Assembly (NCBI RefSeq): GCF_032884065.1
Contig: NC_088865.1
Coordinates: 43,905,152-43,969,151, forward strand
DNA: 64,000 nucleotides
Direction of reading: 5' to 3'
DNA from: Artemia franciscana
Taxonomy: Eukaryota > Arthropoda > Branchiopoda > Anostraca > Artemiidae
Shown: piece by piece, positions 1 to 12,825 of the stretch
Position numbering within the stretch: the stretch's first letter is position 1
How the letters are laid out: each line of letters begins with the position of its first letter
Notes under the pieces: model-generated
Told to the model about the DNA's origin: nothing
Seen by the model: the letters and a program-made list of their open reading frames with translations, nothing else
Database searches by the model: none
Program-made: the position numbers and the translations under genes

Positions 1-1
1 A

Positions 2-253
2 GCTGCTCAAAGAGTTTATGCCAAAAAACTTGCTGCTGATAGAGAAAGTAAGAAAAGAAAGCGTTCCGAGGAATCACAAGAACAGCAAGAAAACAGGCTT
101 GCGGCTAAAGAACGCAAAACCGCGCAGTTAGATGAAAATCCACCTGGACAGCGAGAGTCAAAACATATCAAAACTGAAAATGATAGCGATGATGATTGGG
201 TATGGGATTTTGACTTGGATAAGGTCAACAATGCCTACCAGATTTTAAGTTAA
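2..253 (+). pseudogene. C-terminal fragment of a charged, Helitron-associated ORF
   Basis: An open frame enters from the left edge and stops at TAA 251-253 (83 codons). It is rich in Lys, Arg, Glu and Gln, contains two SEESQEQQENRLAAKER-like repeats, and ends in an acidic block (NDSDDDWVWDFDLDKV). Such RLAAxR heptad-like repeats are common in the N-terminal regions of arthropod Helitron helicase-type proteins. The acidic DWVWDFD block recurs in decayed form twice at 31.65-31.95 kb, which shows it belongs to a repeated family. No Rep or helicase motif is present. Function of the fragment itself is unknown. Confidence 0.5.
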
Positions 254-369
254 AAAAACAAAGGTTCGTCGATATGTACTTCATAGTGACGCTGAAAAAT
301 AAAGAAGAAAAAGAAAACTGAAAAAAGAAAAAAGGTAAAAAACTAAAAAAAAACTAAAAAGAAAAAACA

Positions 370-720
370 CTCAAAGAGAAATTACAGACCGGGACACAAA
401 TGACGACCGAGACAGAGGGAATATAAGTGACGACCGGGAACCTCAAAGAGAAATTAAAGACTGGGACACCCGGACACAAATCACGACCGGGACACAGGGA
501 ATATAAATGACGACCGGGACACAGGGACACAACTACAACGGGGACGCCGGGGGCACAGGCGGGATATATAAATGACGACCGGGACACAGGGATTGTTCGA
601 ATAGAAATTACAAACTGGGACACCGGGACACAAATGACGACCGGGACACAGGGAATATAAATTACGACCGGGACACAGGGACACATCATTAGAATAATGA
701 GGTATAGATCTGAATACGGA
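370..720 (+). repeat. GACCGGGACACAGGG minisatellite in the Helitron
   Basis: About ten degenerate units alternate between GACCGGGACACAGGG-AATATAAAT and GGGACACAAATGAC forms. The block lies between the ORF relic and the Helitron 3' end. The same motif reappears immediately before both 3' ends (about 882 and 1970). Apparent reading frames on the complementary strand (CVPVV repeats) are by-products of the tandem repeat. Confidence 0.8.
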
Positions 721-955
721 TTGTTTTTCCCATGGATAATTATATGTTGCATGTTCAAGAGTCAGTAAACCTGACAATTTATTTATATGCACAGACAATG
801 GGACAGCGAAGAATGTTGTATATTCGCATGTTTTACGTAGTTAAAAACATATATTTATATACATCTCTATTCACAGGTGGGACACAGGGACACAACTACA
901 ATGGCGCGTAACTAATATGGCGCGTAACGACTTACGCGCGCGGGGGGGCTTGGGG

Positions 956-1950
<995 letters not shown>

Positions 1951-1954
1951 CTAT

Positions 1955-2073
1955 CTATATTCACAGGTGGGACATAGGGACACAACTACAATGGCGCGTA
2001 ACTAATATGGCGCGTAACGACTTACGCGCACGGGGGGGCTTGGGAGGGGGCGCAAAGCGCCCCCACCAACTAG
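1955..2073 (+). mobile_element. Second Helitron 3' end
   Basis: This stretch repeats about 860-981 almost exactly: TTCACAGGTGGGACA, two TGGCGCGTAAC motifs, then a hairpin GGGGGCGC-AAA-GCGCCCCC (2046-2064), ACCAA and CTAG (2070-2073). It lies 1.1 kb after the first end, with the TA tract and LINE between. Confidence 0.75.
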
Positions 2074-2081
2074 GTAGTATG

Positions 2082-2692
2082 TTATAAAAATATGAGAATA
2101 CAGAAGTTCGTTACGTAAGCTAATTTGTAAGTTACGTATATCTTTAACTAATAAAAATTTATTTTTACTAATAATTTTACTAATAAAAACATTCATAAGA
2201 AATTATAAGTTCTTGTTGCCTTTTTAAGTAACAAAAAAATCGGAGGGCAACTAGACCTCCATCCCCGCTCCTTTTTACTCAAAATCATTCGATCAAAACT
2301 ATGAGAAAGCCATTTAGCCGAAAAAAATAAATAGGCAAATTTCGTTTTAATTATTCATCTGCGGAGAGCATAAATCAAAACATGCATTGATTCAAAAACG
2401 GTTAGAAATTAAATTAAATAAAAACAAGTGTTTTTAACTTAAGTAAGGAGTGACATTAAAACATAAAACGAACAGAAATTACTTCATATATGAAAGGGGC
2501 TGCTTCCTCGTCAACGCCCCGCTCTTCACGCTAAAGTCCGACTCTTTCTCTTTAAAACAGTAAAAAACTTTAGCGTAAAGAGCGGGGCGTTAACGAGGAA
2601 GCAGTCCCTTTCATATACGAAGTAATTTCTGTTCGTTTTAAGTTTTAATGTCACTCCTTACTTTCAGTTATTTTTTTTCAATTTAATTCGTA
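2082..2692 (+). mobile_element. Family A repeat, copy 1 (3' 0.6 kb)
   Basis: This is the distal part of the ~1.6 kb family A repeat. It opens with the GAAGTTCGTTACGTAAGC block and ends with the distal palindrome. Arm 1 (about 2440-2540) and arm 2 (about 2565-2670) share GTAAGGAGTGACATTAAAAC and its complement. Both arms carry this copy's variant CTCGT/ACGAG. The element starts about 8 bp after the second Helitron end. Confidence 0.85.
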
Positions 2693-3878
2693 AGAAAACT
2701 TTGGTTTTCTAAGAATCCTCGAAGAAAGCTTTCAACTAATTTTGGTGTTTAGTTTCGAATTAATCAACTGAGGTATTTTATATAGCCTATCCCTAGGAAA
2801 AAAAGCGGAAAAAACAATAAATTTTAAAATGCACTCTATGCATGCCGTCACAGCTTCATATACATGGGCATTTTGTACTTGAGAATGATAGTGCTCTTTT
2901 GCTCATTTTCTCTTCTCCCTTGGTCGGTAACCAAGCTTTGCAAGACGCAGTCAAATATATTACTATTCCTCGGCTGAAGCATCTTGCCAAAGGAAGCTGT
3001 CAATCAAAACCTTTGACAAGACTTGATAATTGGTGCTATTTCAAGTTTTGACAATCGTCGGTCTCTAGAGAATTAAAAGACAGAAGGCTAACCAAACTTC
3101 AATTTTGAAGCTCGATGTTTTCAAGTTCACTTAATCACGGCCTTAAGGTCAATCTCCGAGGTTTGAAGCCAATGCTATTTTCCTATAGCAGTGAAATGCG
3201 TATTAACAACAAACACGACTAGATTCTTTAATGAAAAAATTACTGTGGTTTCATTGAAAGCTTTAACATGAATAGACCGAACAAATTTGCATTTTTTTCT
3301 TTAGAGCTTCATAAAAAACTAATTAGTGGGGAGACCTCTAATTTTTAAAAGTAGTAATAAAATTACTTTTAGAAGACGTAGAGAATTGTAAAGTAGCCTC
3401 TCTATTTGCCACAAGATTTCAAAATTTCTGGCCGTGAATTTTTTTTTATTATCATCAGTTTCCTTTCAAATTTGCCATTTAAGATATTCTTCCTTTACTA
3501 TTTAAAAGGGTTGTACTAATCATACAGCCTTGATTTTTGTGTCGTTTTGTAGATCTTATACCGATAAATAATTCCAAAGATTCTCAAGTTTGTAGTTATG
3601 AGAGATGATTTTTAGCATTAATTCTTAGTATTTAAGATTTCCTTCTTTTTCATTGGCTTAAGCACTCCTTGAGGGGTTTGCCAGAATATCATTACGAATG
3701 TTGACATCTCCCTAGCATTACGACCAGATTTAAAAGGAAGTTGAAAACATATATTGTTGAGGCAACAACATTGGTGTTGTTGCCAATATAATTGGCAGCA
3801 ACACCTTGAGGCAATAACATTTTTAACAGTTCATACGAATTGGAATTTGTTAGGTTACAAAGCTGTTACAAAGCAGAT
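2693..3878. other. No gene recognised; decayed repeat
   Basis: AT-rich, no convincing coding frame. About 3100-3700 resembles, in inverted orientation, 11040-11230: GGAGATTGACCTTAA and TAAGCCAATG motifs occur in matching order. A perfect hairpin GGCAACAACA-TTGG-TGTTGTTGCC lies at 3761-3784. Confidence 0.45.
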
Positions 3879-4142
3879 AACATTATTGGCCTTTAAAAGT
3901 AAAGAAACACCGATTGTACGCCTATAAAATGTATGAACGTTATTTTTAAAAAGAACAATATTCTTAAAAACACATCATTTTAAACATTATTGGCCTTTAA
4001 ATGTAAAGAACACCGATTGTAGACCTATAAAATGTATGAACGCTATTTTTAAAAAGAGCAATATTCTTAAAAACACATTATTTAAACATTATTGGCCTTT
4101 AAAAGTAAAGAAACACCGATTGTAAGCCTATAAAATGTATCG
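3879..4142. repeat. ~103-bp tandem repeat, 2.5 copies
   Basis: Units start at about 3881, 3985 and 4087 with CATTATTGGCCTTTAAA. Each contains AACACCGATTGTA and CCTATAAAATGTATGAACG. Spacing is 104 and 102 bp. Confidence 0.9.
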
Positions 4143-4241
4143 GGATATCATTTTATTCCTAATCGTGCCGTATCTTAGAATATTTTGGTTTTTCCCATCA
4201 TCTCATGTAGTTGATGATTTATAGGCTCGTTCATAAATGAC

Positions 4242-4272
4242 TGATTACCCCGGTTTGGTACCGGGGTAATCA
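4242..4272. other. Perfect 12-bp-stem hairpin
   Basis: TGATTACCCCGG, loop TTTGGTA, CCGGGGTAATCA. It is the strongest isolated short palindrome between 3.8 and 4.4 kb. No associated gene is seen, so a role as a terminator or element end is not shown. Confidence 0.8.
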
Positions 4273-4461
4273 TATACTTTGCTTTACGGAGTAATGCATA
4301 TACTATTAAATTAATGTCATTTAAAGTGATATGTTCGTGAAGGTACATAATAAACATTGGGCACCCTTGCCCTGGGGTCATAAATACAGGTAAGGGAGGA
4401 AGGAAACCCTTAGGGGTATTCAATAAATTTTTGAAACTACTTATATTTATATACTATTTGT

Positions 4462-7085
4462 CAAAAACAAGAGCTAAGAGCTCATACCGCACTTGTGACG
4501 AGGTCAAGAGGAGCCAAAAGCTCATATGATATAAGCTGTAGCAAAATTCTAAGAATCAATAGATTGCTTTAAAAGGAAAATCAGAGGCTTAATGCCGGTC
4601 GGGATTTAAATTAAGAGCTCTGAATCACGAGGTACTTCTAAATATCAAAATTCATTAAGATCTGATCGCCCACTCGTAAGTTAAAAATACCTCAACTTTT
4701 CTGATTTTTCCTCTCCCTTCAACCCCCCAGATGGTCGAATCGGGGAAAACAACTGAAACGAGTCAATTAGTGCAGCTCCCTGACATGCATACCAATTTTC
4801 ATCGTCCTAGCACGTCCAGAAGCACTAAACTCACCAAGGCACTGAACCACACCACCTAACTCCCCCAAAGAAACCGGATCCAGTCCGGTTACGTCAATTA
4901 CGTATCTACGGCGTTTATAAGCGTTTTCCAAGATTTCCGGTTTCCCCCTCCGACTCCCCCCACCAATGTCAACAGATCTGGTCGGGATTTGAAAGAAGAG
5001 CTCTGAGACATGAGTTTCTCCTAATTATCAAATTTTATTCAGATCCGGTCACCCGTTCTTAAGTTAAAAACACCTCAATTTTTCTAATTTTTCCAATTTA
5101 ACAACTTCCAGCTCCCCCAACGAGAACGGATCCGTACCAATAATATCAATCTTGTATCTATAGCTTGTTCTTATTCTTCCCATCAAGTTTCATCTCGATC
5201 TCTCCACTCTAAATGTTTTCCAAGATTTCCGGTTTCCAAGGTTTCTGTTTTTCCCTCCAACCCTTTATGTCTTTAGATCCAATTCGAATTGAAAATGGAT
5301 TATCTGAAGCATAAGATTATTCTACATATCATGTTTCATTAAGATCCGATCACCCCTTCGTAAGATACCTCGATTTTCACGTTTTCCAAGAATTCCAGTT
5401 TCCCCCTCCAGCTCCCTTCAATGTCACTGGATGTGGTCAGGAATTAAAATGAGAGTTTTAAAGCACAAGATCCTTCTAGATATCAAATTTCATCAAGACC
5501 TGAACACCCGTTCGCAAGTTACAAATACCTCATTTTTTCTAATTTTACCGAATTACTCCCCCCCCAACTCCACCAAAGAGAGTAGATCCTAGCCGGTTAT
5601 GTCAGTCACCTTTCTAGGACTTGTGCTTATTCTTTCCACCAAGTTTCATCCTGATCTCTCCGCTTTGAGCGTTTTTCAATATTTCCGGTCCTCCCCCTAA
5701 TGACACTGGATCTGGTAGGGATTTAAAACGAGAGATCTGGGTTTCGGGGTCCTTCTAAATATGAAATTTCACTAAGGTACGATCACTCTTTCATAAGTTA
5801 AAATACCTAATTTTGTTTTTTTAGAACTTACCCTCCCCCCAACTCCTCGGGATTTAAAATAAGAGCTCTGAGACATGATATCCTTCCAAATATCAAATTT
5901 CAATAAGATCCCCCCACTCTAAGCGTTTTCCATGATTTTAGGTTTCCCCTCTCATCTTCCCCCCAATGTCACCGGATCCGGTCAGAATTTAAAATAAGAG
6001 TTATGAGACATGATATCCTTCCAAGCATCAAATTTTATTGATATCTGATGACTCTTTCCTAAGTTAAAAATATCTCATTTTTTCTAGTTTTTCAGAATTA
6101 ACCCCCCCAACTACCCCAAAGAGAGCGAATCCAGTCCGGTTACGTTAAACACATATCTACGATATTTGCTTATTCTACCCACCAAGTTTCATCCCGATCT
6201 CTTCACTCTAATCATTTTCCAAGATTTTCGGTTTCCCCTTCCACCTCTGCCTACTCTCACCGGATCTGGTTGGGATTTGTAACAAGAGTTCTGAAGCACA
6301 AGATCCTTCTAAATATCAAGTTTCATTAAGATCTGATCACCCGTCCATAAATTACAAATACCTCATTTTTCTAATTTTTCCGAATTACTCTCCCAAAGAG
6401 TGCGGATCCGGTCCAGTTATGTCAGTCACGTATCTTGGATGTGTGCTTATTCTTCCCACCAAATTTCATCCTGACCTCTCCACTCTGAGCGTTTTCCAAG
6501 ATTTCTGGTCCCCCCACAACTCCCCCCAATGAAACTGGATTCAGCCAGATCTAAAATAAAAGATCTGTGTTGCAAGATCCTTCTAAATATGAGATTTCAT
6601 TAAGACTCGATCACTACTTCGTAACTTAAAAATACCTCATTTTTTCGAATTAACCGTCCCTCCACCCTCCCCCCCCCACAGACGGTCGAATAGGATAAAT
6701 GACTATTTCTAATTTAACCTTGTCTGGTACTGATTTTTCTCATTTTTCAGAATTAACCCTCCCCCCAACTTCTCCAAAGAGAGCGGACCCGTTCCGAATA
6801 TGTCAATCACGTATCTAGGATTTGTGCTCATTTTTACCACCAAGTTTCATCCCTGTCTTTTTTTTCGAATTAACCATCTCTCCACTCCCTCCAGACGATC
6901 GAATTGGGGAAACAACTATTTCTAATTTAATCTTGTCTGGTTCCTGATACGCCTGCCAAATTTCACCGTCCTAGCTTATCTGGAAGTGCTTAAACTAGCA
7001 AAACAGGGAAAGACAGACAGACAGACAGACAAAATTTATGATCACTATATGTCACTTCGTAAATACAAAGTGCCACAAAAACTTG
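4462..7085 (+). repeat. 2.6 kb repeat of degenerate monomers (GGTCGGGATTTAAA family)
   Basis: The block opens with CAAGAGCTAAGAGCTCATA and closes with a short (ACAG)n tract and TATGTCACTTCGTAAAT. Between them, about eight diverged monomers begin with GGTCGGGATTTAAAA-like sequence near 4596, 4979, 5435, 5715, 5849, 5980, 6268 and 6540. Each is followed by AAGAGCTCTGAGACA, CAAATTTCATTAAGATC and TTAAAAATACCTCA, and most by CAAGTTTCATCC. No coding frame. The defined ends and internal monomers suggest one interspersed element rather than a simple satellite. I cannot place it in a named class. Confidence 0.75.
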
Positions 7086-7126
7086 TTAATACCACAGAAA
7101 TTTACGAAACTTTTTCTAAGACCTTA

Positions 7127-7260
7127 TAAGCCCTGAAAGCAAGAGATAAATTAGGGTCTAACTCGGTGTCTTCAAGTATCACCCCGATTTATGAACAATT
7201 AGCTACAACTGAAGCCCAGCTGGAGAAAATAAAAAGTCATCTGCTGGAAAACATAACCAA
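7127..7260 (+). pseudogene. Short coding-like remnant cut by family A copy 2
   Basis: One frame stays open for 44 codons with polar, helix-like composition (ITPIYEQLATTEAQLEKIKS) until it runs into the TC of family A copy 2. An in-frame TAA lies just upstream, so either an intron boundary (TTTTTCTAAG) or decay would be needed. I do not recognise the product. It may be part of a transposon protein or a host exon. Confidence 0.25.
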
Positions 7261-8783
7261 TCAAACAGTTCGTGGTAACGAACTGTAGTAAGGAACGACC
7301 CGGCTCAAGTAACCAAAACTCTAAAAAATGGAAATTTGATATCAATAGTTACATCAAAAGAATCGCATTTTAATGCTGATTTTAAATATATAAGTTTCAT
7401 CAAGACCAGTTATACCCATCGAAAGTTACGAACCTGAGAAAATTTGCCTCATTTTAGAAAATAGGAGGAAACACCCCCTAAAAGTCATAGAATCTTAATG
7501 TAGAACCTTATTGTTACTTTATTGTTCCCGTTACCTTATTGTAGAATTTTCAAGCTCCTATCTACAAAAATGTGGAATTTCGCACTTTTTGCCAGAAGAC
7601 AGATCACGGATGCGTGTTTATTTGTTTGTTTTCTTGTTTGTTTTTTCCCCCACGGGTGATCTTATCGACTGAGTGGTCCTAGAATGTCACGAGAGGGCTC
7701 ATTCCAACGGAAATTAAAAGTTCTATTGCCCTTTTTAAGTGACCAAAAAAATTGGAGGGCACCTAGGCCCCCTCCCACGCTCATTTTTCCCAAAAAGTCA
7801 CCGGATCAAAATTCTGAGATAACCATTTTATTCACCATGGTCGAAAAACCTAATAACTATGTCTTTAAGGACGACTCACTCCCCCGCAGTCACCGTGGGA
7901 GGGGCTGCAAGTCACAAACTTTGACCTGTGTTTACATATAGTAATGGTTACTGGGAAGTGTACAGACATTTTCAGGGGGATTTTTTTGGTTTAGGGGGTA
8001 GAGTGGAGGGGGGGTTTCTTGGGAGGATATTTCCATGGGTCCTCATGAGTTTGAGATACTTCTCAAACAATAAAAAAATAAATATGAAAAGTTTTTTTCT
8101 ACTGAAAGTAAGCAGCAGCATTAAAACTTAAAACGAGCAAAAATTATTACGCATATGAGGGGTTTACCTTCTCGTTATACCTCACTCTTTACGCTGAAGT
8201 ATTTTTAGTAATTTCAACTATTTATTCTACGGCCTTTGTGATTTAGAGGTCATTCTGAAGGAATTGGGACAAAATCTAAGCTTTAGTGTAAAGAGCGAGG
8301 TATCAACGAGGGTTGAACCCCCTCATATACGCAATAAAAACATACGAATATAGAAGTTCGTTACGTAAGTTACGTATATTTTTTACCAATGAAGACGTTT
8401 GTAAAAAATTAAAAATTCTAGTTGCTTTTCTAAGCAATCAAAAACTTGGAGGGCAATAAGGCCTCCTCCCTCGCTCCATTTTTCTCAAAATCTTCTGATT
8501 AATTTCAATTAATTAATATGCAAATTTAGTTTTAATTATTTATGTGCGGAGAGCCAAGATCAAAACATTCATTTATTCAAAAACGTCCAGAAATTAAATA
8601 AAAAACAAGTTTTTTTAAATGAAAGTAAGGAGCAACATTAAAACTTAAAACGAACAGAAATTACTCCGTATATGAAAGGGCCTTTTCCTCCTCAACGCTC
8701 CGCTCTTTACGCTAAAGTTTCTTACTATTTTAAAATAGAGTTAAGAGAAAGAGTCAAACTTTAGCGTAAAGAGCGGGGCGTTG
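7261..8783 (+). mobile_element. Family A repeat, copy 2
   Basis: Starts with TCAAACAGTTCGTGGTAACG, whose core CAGTTCG-TGGTAA-CGAACTG is itself a terminal palindrome, followed by AGTAAGGAACGACCCGGC. The interior includes the GGAGGGCACCTAGGCCCC block and the proximal palindrome (arms near 8100-8200 and 8280-8340). It also has the distal palindrome (arms near 8620-8715 and 8757-8783), truncated after GGGGCGTTG. It interrupts a coding-like remnant at its left end. Confidence 0.9.
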
Positions 8784-9189
8784 GCAATTATAATTGCGAA
8801 CCAAAGGTCCAACAGGTTGAACCCACCGTGAATTAGAATGAGAGGGTTGACTCTAGTTCAGCATTGTGGAGTGACATGCATGAGAGGAAAATTGTCAAGT
8901 AAGTCAACCCGTAGTCAACCTGCGTGTGTTCCCCAGGAAGAACCTCCAACAGGTACGACTCCAGTTCGGCATTGTGAAGGGACATGCATGCACGGAGAGG
9001 TGTAGCATAAATGGGAGACAGTAACAACGGCAATCAAAGGGGTAAAATTAGCCTTGACTGGGCTGCCCAATTAATTGGACAATCTGTCTTGGCTTTTTTC
9101 TACAATTGGCCATGACTTTGACTTTTCCCACAACTATTCCCTTTTTTTAAATTCATAATCCGCAGATAATTTGATAGCAAAAGCTCATT
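8784..9189. other. No gene recognised; duplicated 34-bp motif
   Basis: GTTCAGCATTGTGGAGTGACATG near 8857 recurs as GTTCGGCATTGTGAAGGGACATG near 8965, a diverged direct repeat about 108 bp apart. Nothing else is identified. Confidence 0.4.
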
Positions 9190-9530
9190 CTACTCTCAAA
9201 AGATTAGAGATGTTTACAAGTTTAAGTTTGCAGTGTGTGAATGCAGAGAAAATTTTTTACTGACATTCTGTAGAGTGGGTGATTCTGTTGATGTAAGTAG
9301 TAAAGTTCTATTTGGTGAAAAGCCTATTTTACAAGTTATATCACTGCGGTACCTAGGCTTCCATATTGATTCTAACCTATCGTAGAAGCATCATAGCGAC
9401 ATTATCTACACCAAAATTGCACGTGGAGTTGGCATCCTCAAAAGATTGAAGCCTATTCTGCCGGAACGTATTCTTCGCACGATATGTTTTGCAATAATCT
9501 ACCCATATATCATACGGATGTTTAGTCTGG
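9190..9530 (+). pseudogene. Non-LTR reverse transcriptase fragment
   Basis: A decayed frame reads RYLGFHIDSNLS, a stop, then KHHSDIIYTKIARGVGILKR and PERILRTICFAIIYPYI. This is the block just after the reverse transcriptase palm in L2/CR1/Jockey-like LINEs (the LGxxIDxxLxWxxHI...ILxRLK pattern). It is truncated at about 9530, close to the start of family A copy 3. Pseudogene. Confidence 0.7.
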
Positions 9531-9550
9531 AGAAGCAATTTTTATATTAA

Positions 9551-10830
9551 TTACAAGCTAAATGGCTTTCTCATAGTTTTGATCGGACGATTTCGCTAAA
9601 AAAGAGGGGTGGGAGAGGAGGCCTAGTTACCTCCCAATTTTTGGCTACTTAAAAATACAACTAGATTTGTTTTATTTTTTTTTAAAAACGTTTTGGTTAG
9701 TAATAAACATACATACCTTACGAATTAGCTTATGTAACGAACTTATATATTTGTGTATTTTTATTACGTATATGAGGGGTTTGCCCCCTCATCAATACCT
9801 CGTTCTTTACACTAAAGCTTGACTTTTGTCCCAAATCTTTCAGAATGACCCTTGTATTCTAGAATAATTCAGCTAGAAGACTATCTTCTTCTAATGGTAG
9901 AATAACTAGCTAGAGTTACTAAAAATACTTTAGCGTAAAGAGCAAGGTATTGTGGAAGAGACGAACCCCCTTATATAAATAATATTTTATGTTCGTTTTA
10001 AGTTTTAATGTTGATCATTACTTCCAGTTGAAAAAAAATTTTCATTGTCTTTTTATAAATCACGCTAGAAAATCCTGCGATCCCTTCATGGAAATTCTCT
10101 TCCCTCATGACAAATTGCTCCATGGAAAGATCCTCCCACGTAGCCTGCCCCCCCCTGACCCACCTAACCCCAACACAAAAAAGTCCCACTGAAAACGTCT
10201 GTACACTTCATAATTAACAACTACTATGTGTAAACAATGGTAAAAGTTTGTAAGTTGCCGCCCCTCCCCCGGGAGCTGCGGTGGATTTAGTCACCCTCAA
10301 AGACATTGTTATTAGGTTTTGACTAAGTTAAATAGAATGGCTATCTTAAAATTTTGATCCGGTGGCCCTGGAGAAAAATGTGCGTTGGAGGGGGCTTCAG
10401 TGCCCTCCAATTTTTTGGTCACTTAAAAAGGACACTAGACCTTTTAATTTACGTTAGAATGAACCCTCTTGCGACATTGTAGGACAACTAGGTCGATACG
10501 ATCACCCCTGAGGAAAAAAACAAAAAAATACGCACCCGTTATCTGTCTTCTGGCAAAAATACAAAATTCTACCTTTTTTATGATAGGGGCTTGAAACTTC
10601 TACAGTAGGGTTCTCGGATACGCTGACTCTGATGGTGTGATTTTGTTAAGATTCTGTGACTTTTAGAGGGTATTTCCGCCTATTTTCTAAAATAAGGCAC
10701 ATTTTCTCAGGCTCGTAACTTTTGACCGGCAAGACTAAACTTGATGAAACTCATAGATATTTAAAATCAGCATTAAAATGCAATTCTTTTGATGTAACTA
10801 TTTGTATCAAAACTTCGTTTGAAAATGTAA
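9551..10830 (-). mobile_element. Family A repeat, copy 3 (both ends missing)
   Basis: Reverse orientation. It starts inside the GGCTTTCTCATAGTTTTGATC block and keeps the proximal palindrome (arms near 9770-9810 and 9930-10020). It runs to GTATCAAAACTTCGTTT. It lacks the distal palindrome and the terminal ~50 bp with the CAGTTCG hairpin. Confidence 0.85.
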
Positions 10831-11639
10831 CTTGTAAATGAATAAAAGTAATATATTCTACTATAACGTTGAGATAGAACTTACCAATGTCTCAGGTTTT
10901 CCTGTCCCTTATTTGATCTTGTTTTTTTTTCTACCCATTGTGAAAGTTCAAATGCTAAACTGTTATCTGACTTGCAACCAACCAAATTCCAATGGTCAGC
11001 TGTTACCAATTAGACATGTGAAAAATTTGAATTCCCTTTAAATCTCGTCATAACATTCAAGGAAATCAACAATCTTTAAATATTCTGGTACAACCCTCAA
11101 GAGAGCAATTAAGCCAATGAGAAAGGAGGAAATCTCGGTACGTATTTCAATTCTATCTTAATAGAATTCACTTTCAACCTAGGAGATTGACCTTAAATAA
11201 TCAATATTTCTCGTCAAACTAATAATTAAGGGCTAATTAAGATTTACATCACCCCTGATGTTTTCAATCCATAGACGAAAAGTATATAAAAGTATATTAC
11301 GTACTTCTTGTCTATGTCCCTATTGAATAATTGTTCAATTAATTCACTAAATAAATATTCACTGAATATCATTCACCGAATAATTAGTCAGTTCGTGAGT
11401 GTTCAGTATCTGCAAGTACCACACTGACATAACGGTAATTTGAAGGCTACGTGCGTTAAGGAATAACTAGTCATTTTCTTGTACTAAGGAGACCAAAATC
11501 TTGACGTCAAAAATTTTGTTTTTTGGACACCTAAGATTTGATGGTACAGTTTCTATCAATATTTGGGCATTTTTTTAGAGGTTTCCTTCTAACTATGTGA
11601 AATAACATAAAATGGAAATTTTTTTGATGCATTTATTGT
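10831..11639. other. No gene recognised
   Basis: AT-rich. 11040-11230 matches 3100-3700 in inverted orientation (see that entry). A short ORF at 10838-11041 has no recognisable feature. Confidence 0.4.
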
Positions 11640-12665
11640 TTTTAACTTTCCACTATTGGGAGTTTCTGTTATTATGTCCTTTCAGGACATTACAGTTTGC
11701 GACCACAAAACGATTGAAAAGCTTGCAGAGATGCCGGCAGCATAGTAAAGAGTGAACCACGGCCTATATGTAATCTGAAGTTTAAAATACTTTCTTAAAA
11801 AAGGTCTGGCGGGAAAATATTGCCATTTATTGCTGATTCAAGAATGGTAACTATTATTTCCAATAATCTTAATACTACAATGTTATTTTAAAAACAAATT
11901 TACAGGTATAGTGACAAACAGCCTGAAAAACCACCTCAGATCAAAACGTAAAGTGCAACATAGGAATTGCAAATGTCGGAAATCCTATAAAGGAAACATG
12001 CTGCCCACACCTTGAACAAAAACTAAAATCACTTTTTTTGCAAGGTTACCACCGATGTGTCCTTTTTTCTTCTCATTTTTTTTCTTTGCAGCTAGATCGA
12101 CATTATAACAACATAAAGCCTTTTATGGATTCATTTGAATTTAATTTTTATGTCTAATATCTTTTAATATCTTCTAAGATTATACTTGATAACACCACCA
12201 TTTGAAAGCTAATTTTTATATCTAATCACTTTTTATAAATTTGGCTGAATAACACCATCATAAAGTGCATATGAAATCCAAGAATTGCACTCCAGGTGTC
12301 ATTTTTGGAACGGAAAGACTGAGAGGGATGAAAAGGGTACTATTATAATCTCCATGGCTTTGAAACCTTTTCCCTGAGGTATAACATCTGGGTCTAGGCG
12401 TTTAACCCCGGCTCCACGGGTAATACCCCCTCCAGAAAATACTCCCCTTGGAGAATGTCCCCTCCTCCCGTGGCTGGTTAGTCTTTTTATATTTTTTTAT
12501 ATCTCTCCTCCTCGAACAAAAACCCCCCAACAAAAAAGTCCTGGATATGTCCTTTATGATCCTACGTCTATTTCTACCTCCATCATCCTCTCATCTCAAC
12601 TCTGTAACGAATTCTGTATTTATCTGAAGCCTCAATGAGAGTTGAGATGTTTTGGAATAAAAATT
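11640..12665 (+). repeat. Family F repeat, copy 1 left part
   Basis: Collinear with 27380-28490: TTTCTGTTATTATGTCCTTT, CAGGTATAGTGA, AATAACACCATCATAAAGTG and GGGTCTAGGCGTTTAACCCC occur in the same order. The ORF intact at 27418 is broken here by stops and a deletion near 11730-11760. The last ~300 bp (12340-12665) is inverted relative to about 16790-17320, giving the element long inverted arms. Confidence 0.75.
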
Positions 12666-12799
12666 CTCCCTTTGACGGTGTCTTTACCGTCGATCCATCA
12701 TCTACTCTTGATACCACCAATGGGAAACTAAAAACTTGCTTATATGAGGTATCTGTTTTGACCGAACCCTTCTCGCGTTCTACTAGTGATGATATAGCG
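12641..12799 (+). pseudogene. Host-like ORF relic, left half, split by hAT insertion
   Basis: The frame reads STLDTTNGKLKTCLYEVSV and ends at the target site ATATAGCG. The right half resumes at 16247. A paralogue at 38716-39036 carries the same reading (STLGTTNGNLKTCLYEVSV) with no insertion. QTE/LTE motifs recur. I do not recognise the protein. It sits inside the family F arms, so it may be captured or element-encoded sequence. Confidence 0.55.
12792..12799. repeat. 8-bp target site duplication of the hAT (left)
   Basis: ATATAGCG here matches ATATAGCG at 16239-16246, exactly flanking inverted 15-bp termini. Confidence 0.9.
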
Positions 12800-12825
12800 C
12801 AGTGGTTCTCAACCGGGGTCCACAT

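Noticed and set aside
354..798. Minus-strand Cys-Pro-Val-rich ORFs
   Set aside because: Direct product of the GGGACACAGG minisatellite, present in two frames at once.
3879..4142. Possible CRISPR-like array
   Set aside because: Units are contiguous ~103-bp repeats without unique spacers. The context is animal DNA.
8833..9033. Minus-strand ORF with duplicated CMSLHNAELES
   Set aside because: The duplication is seen at DNA level as a diverged direct repeat. No other coding evidence.
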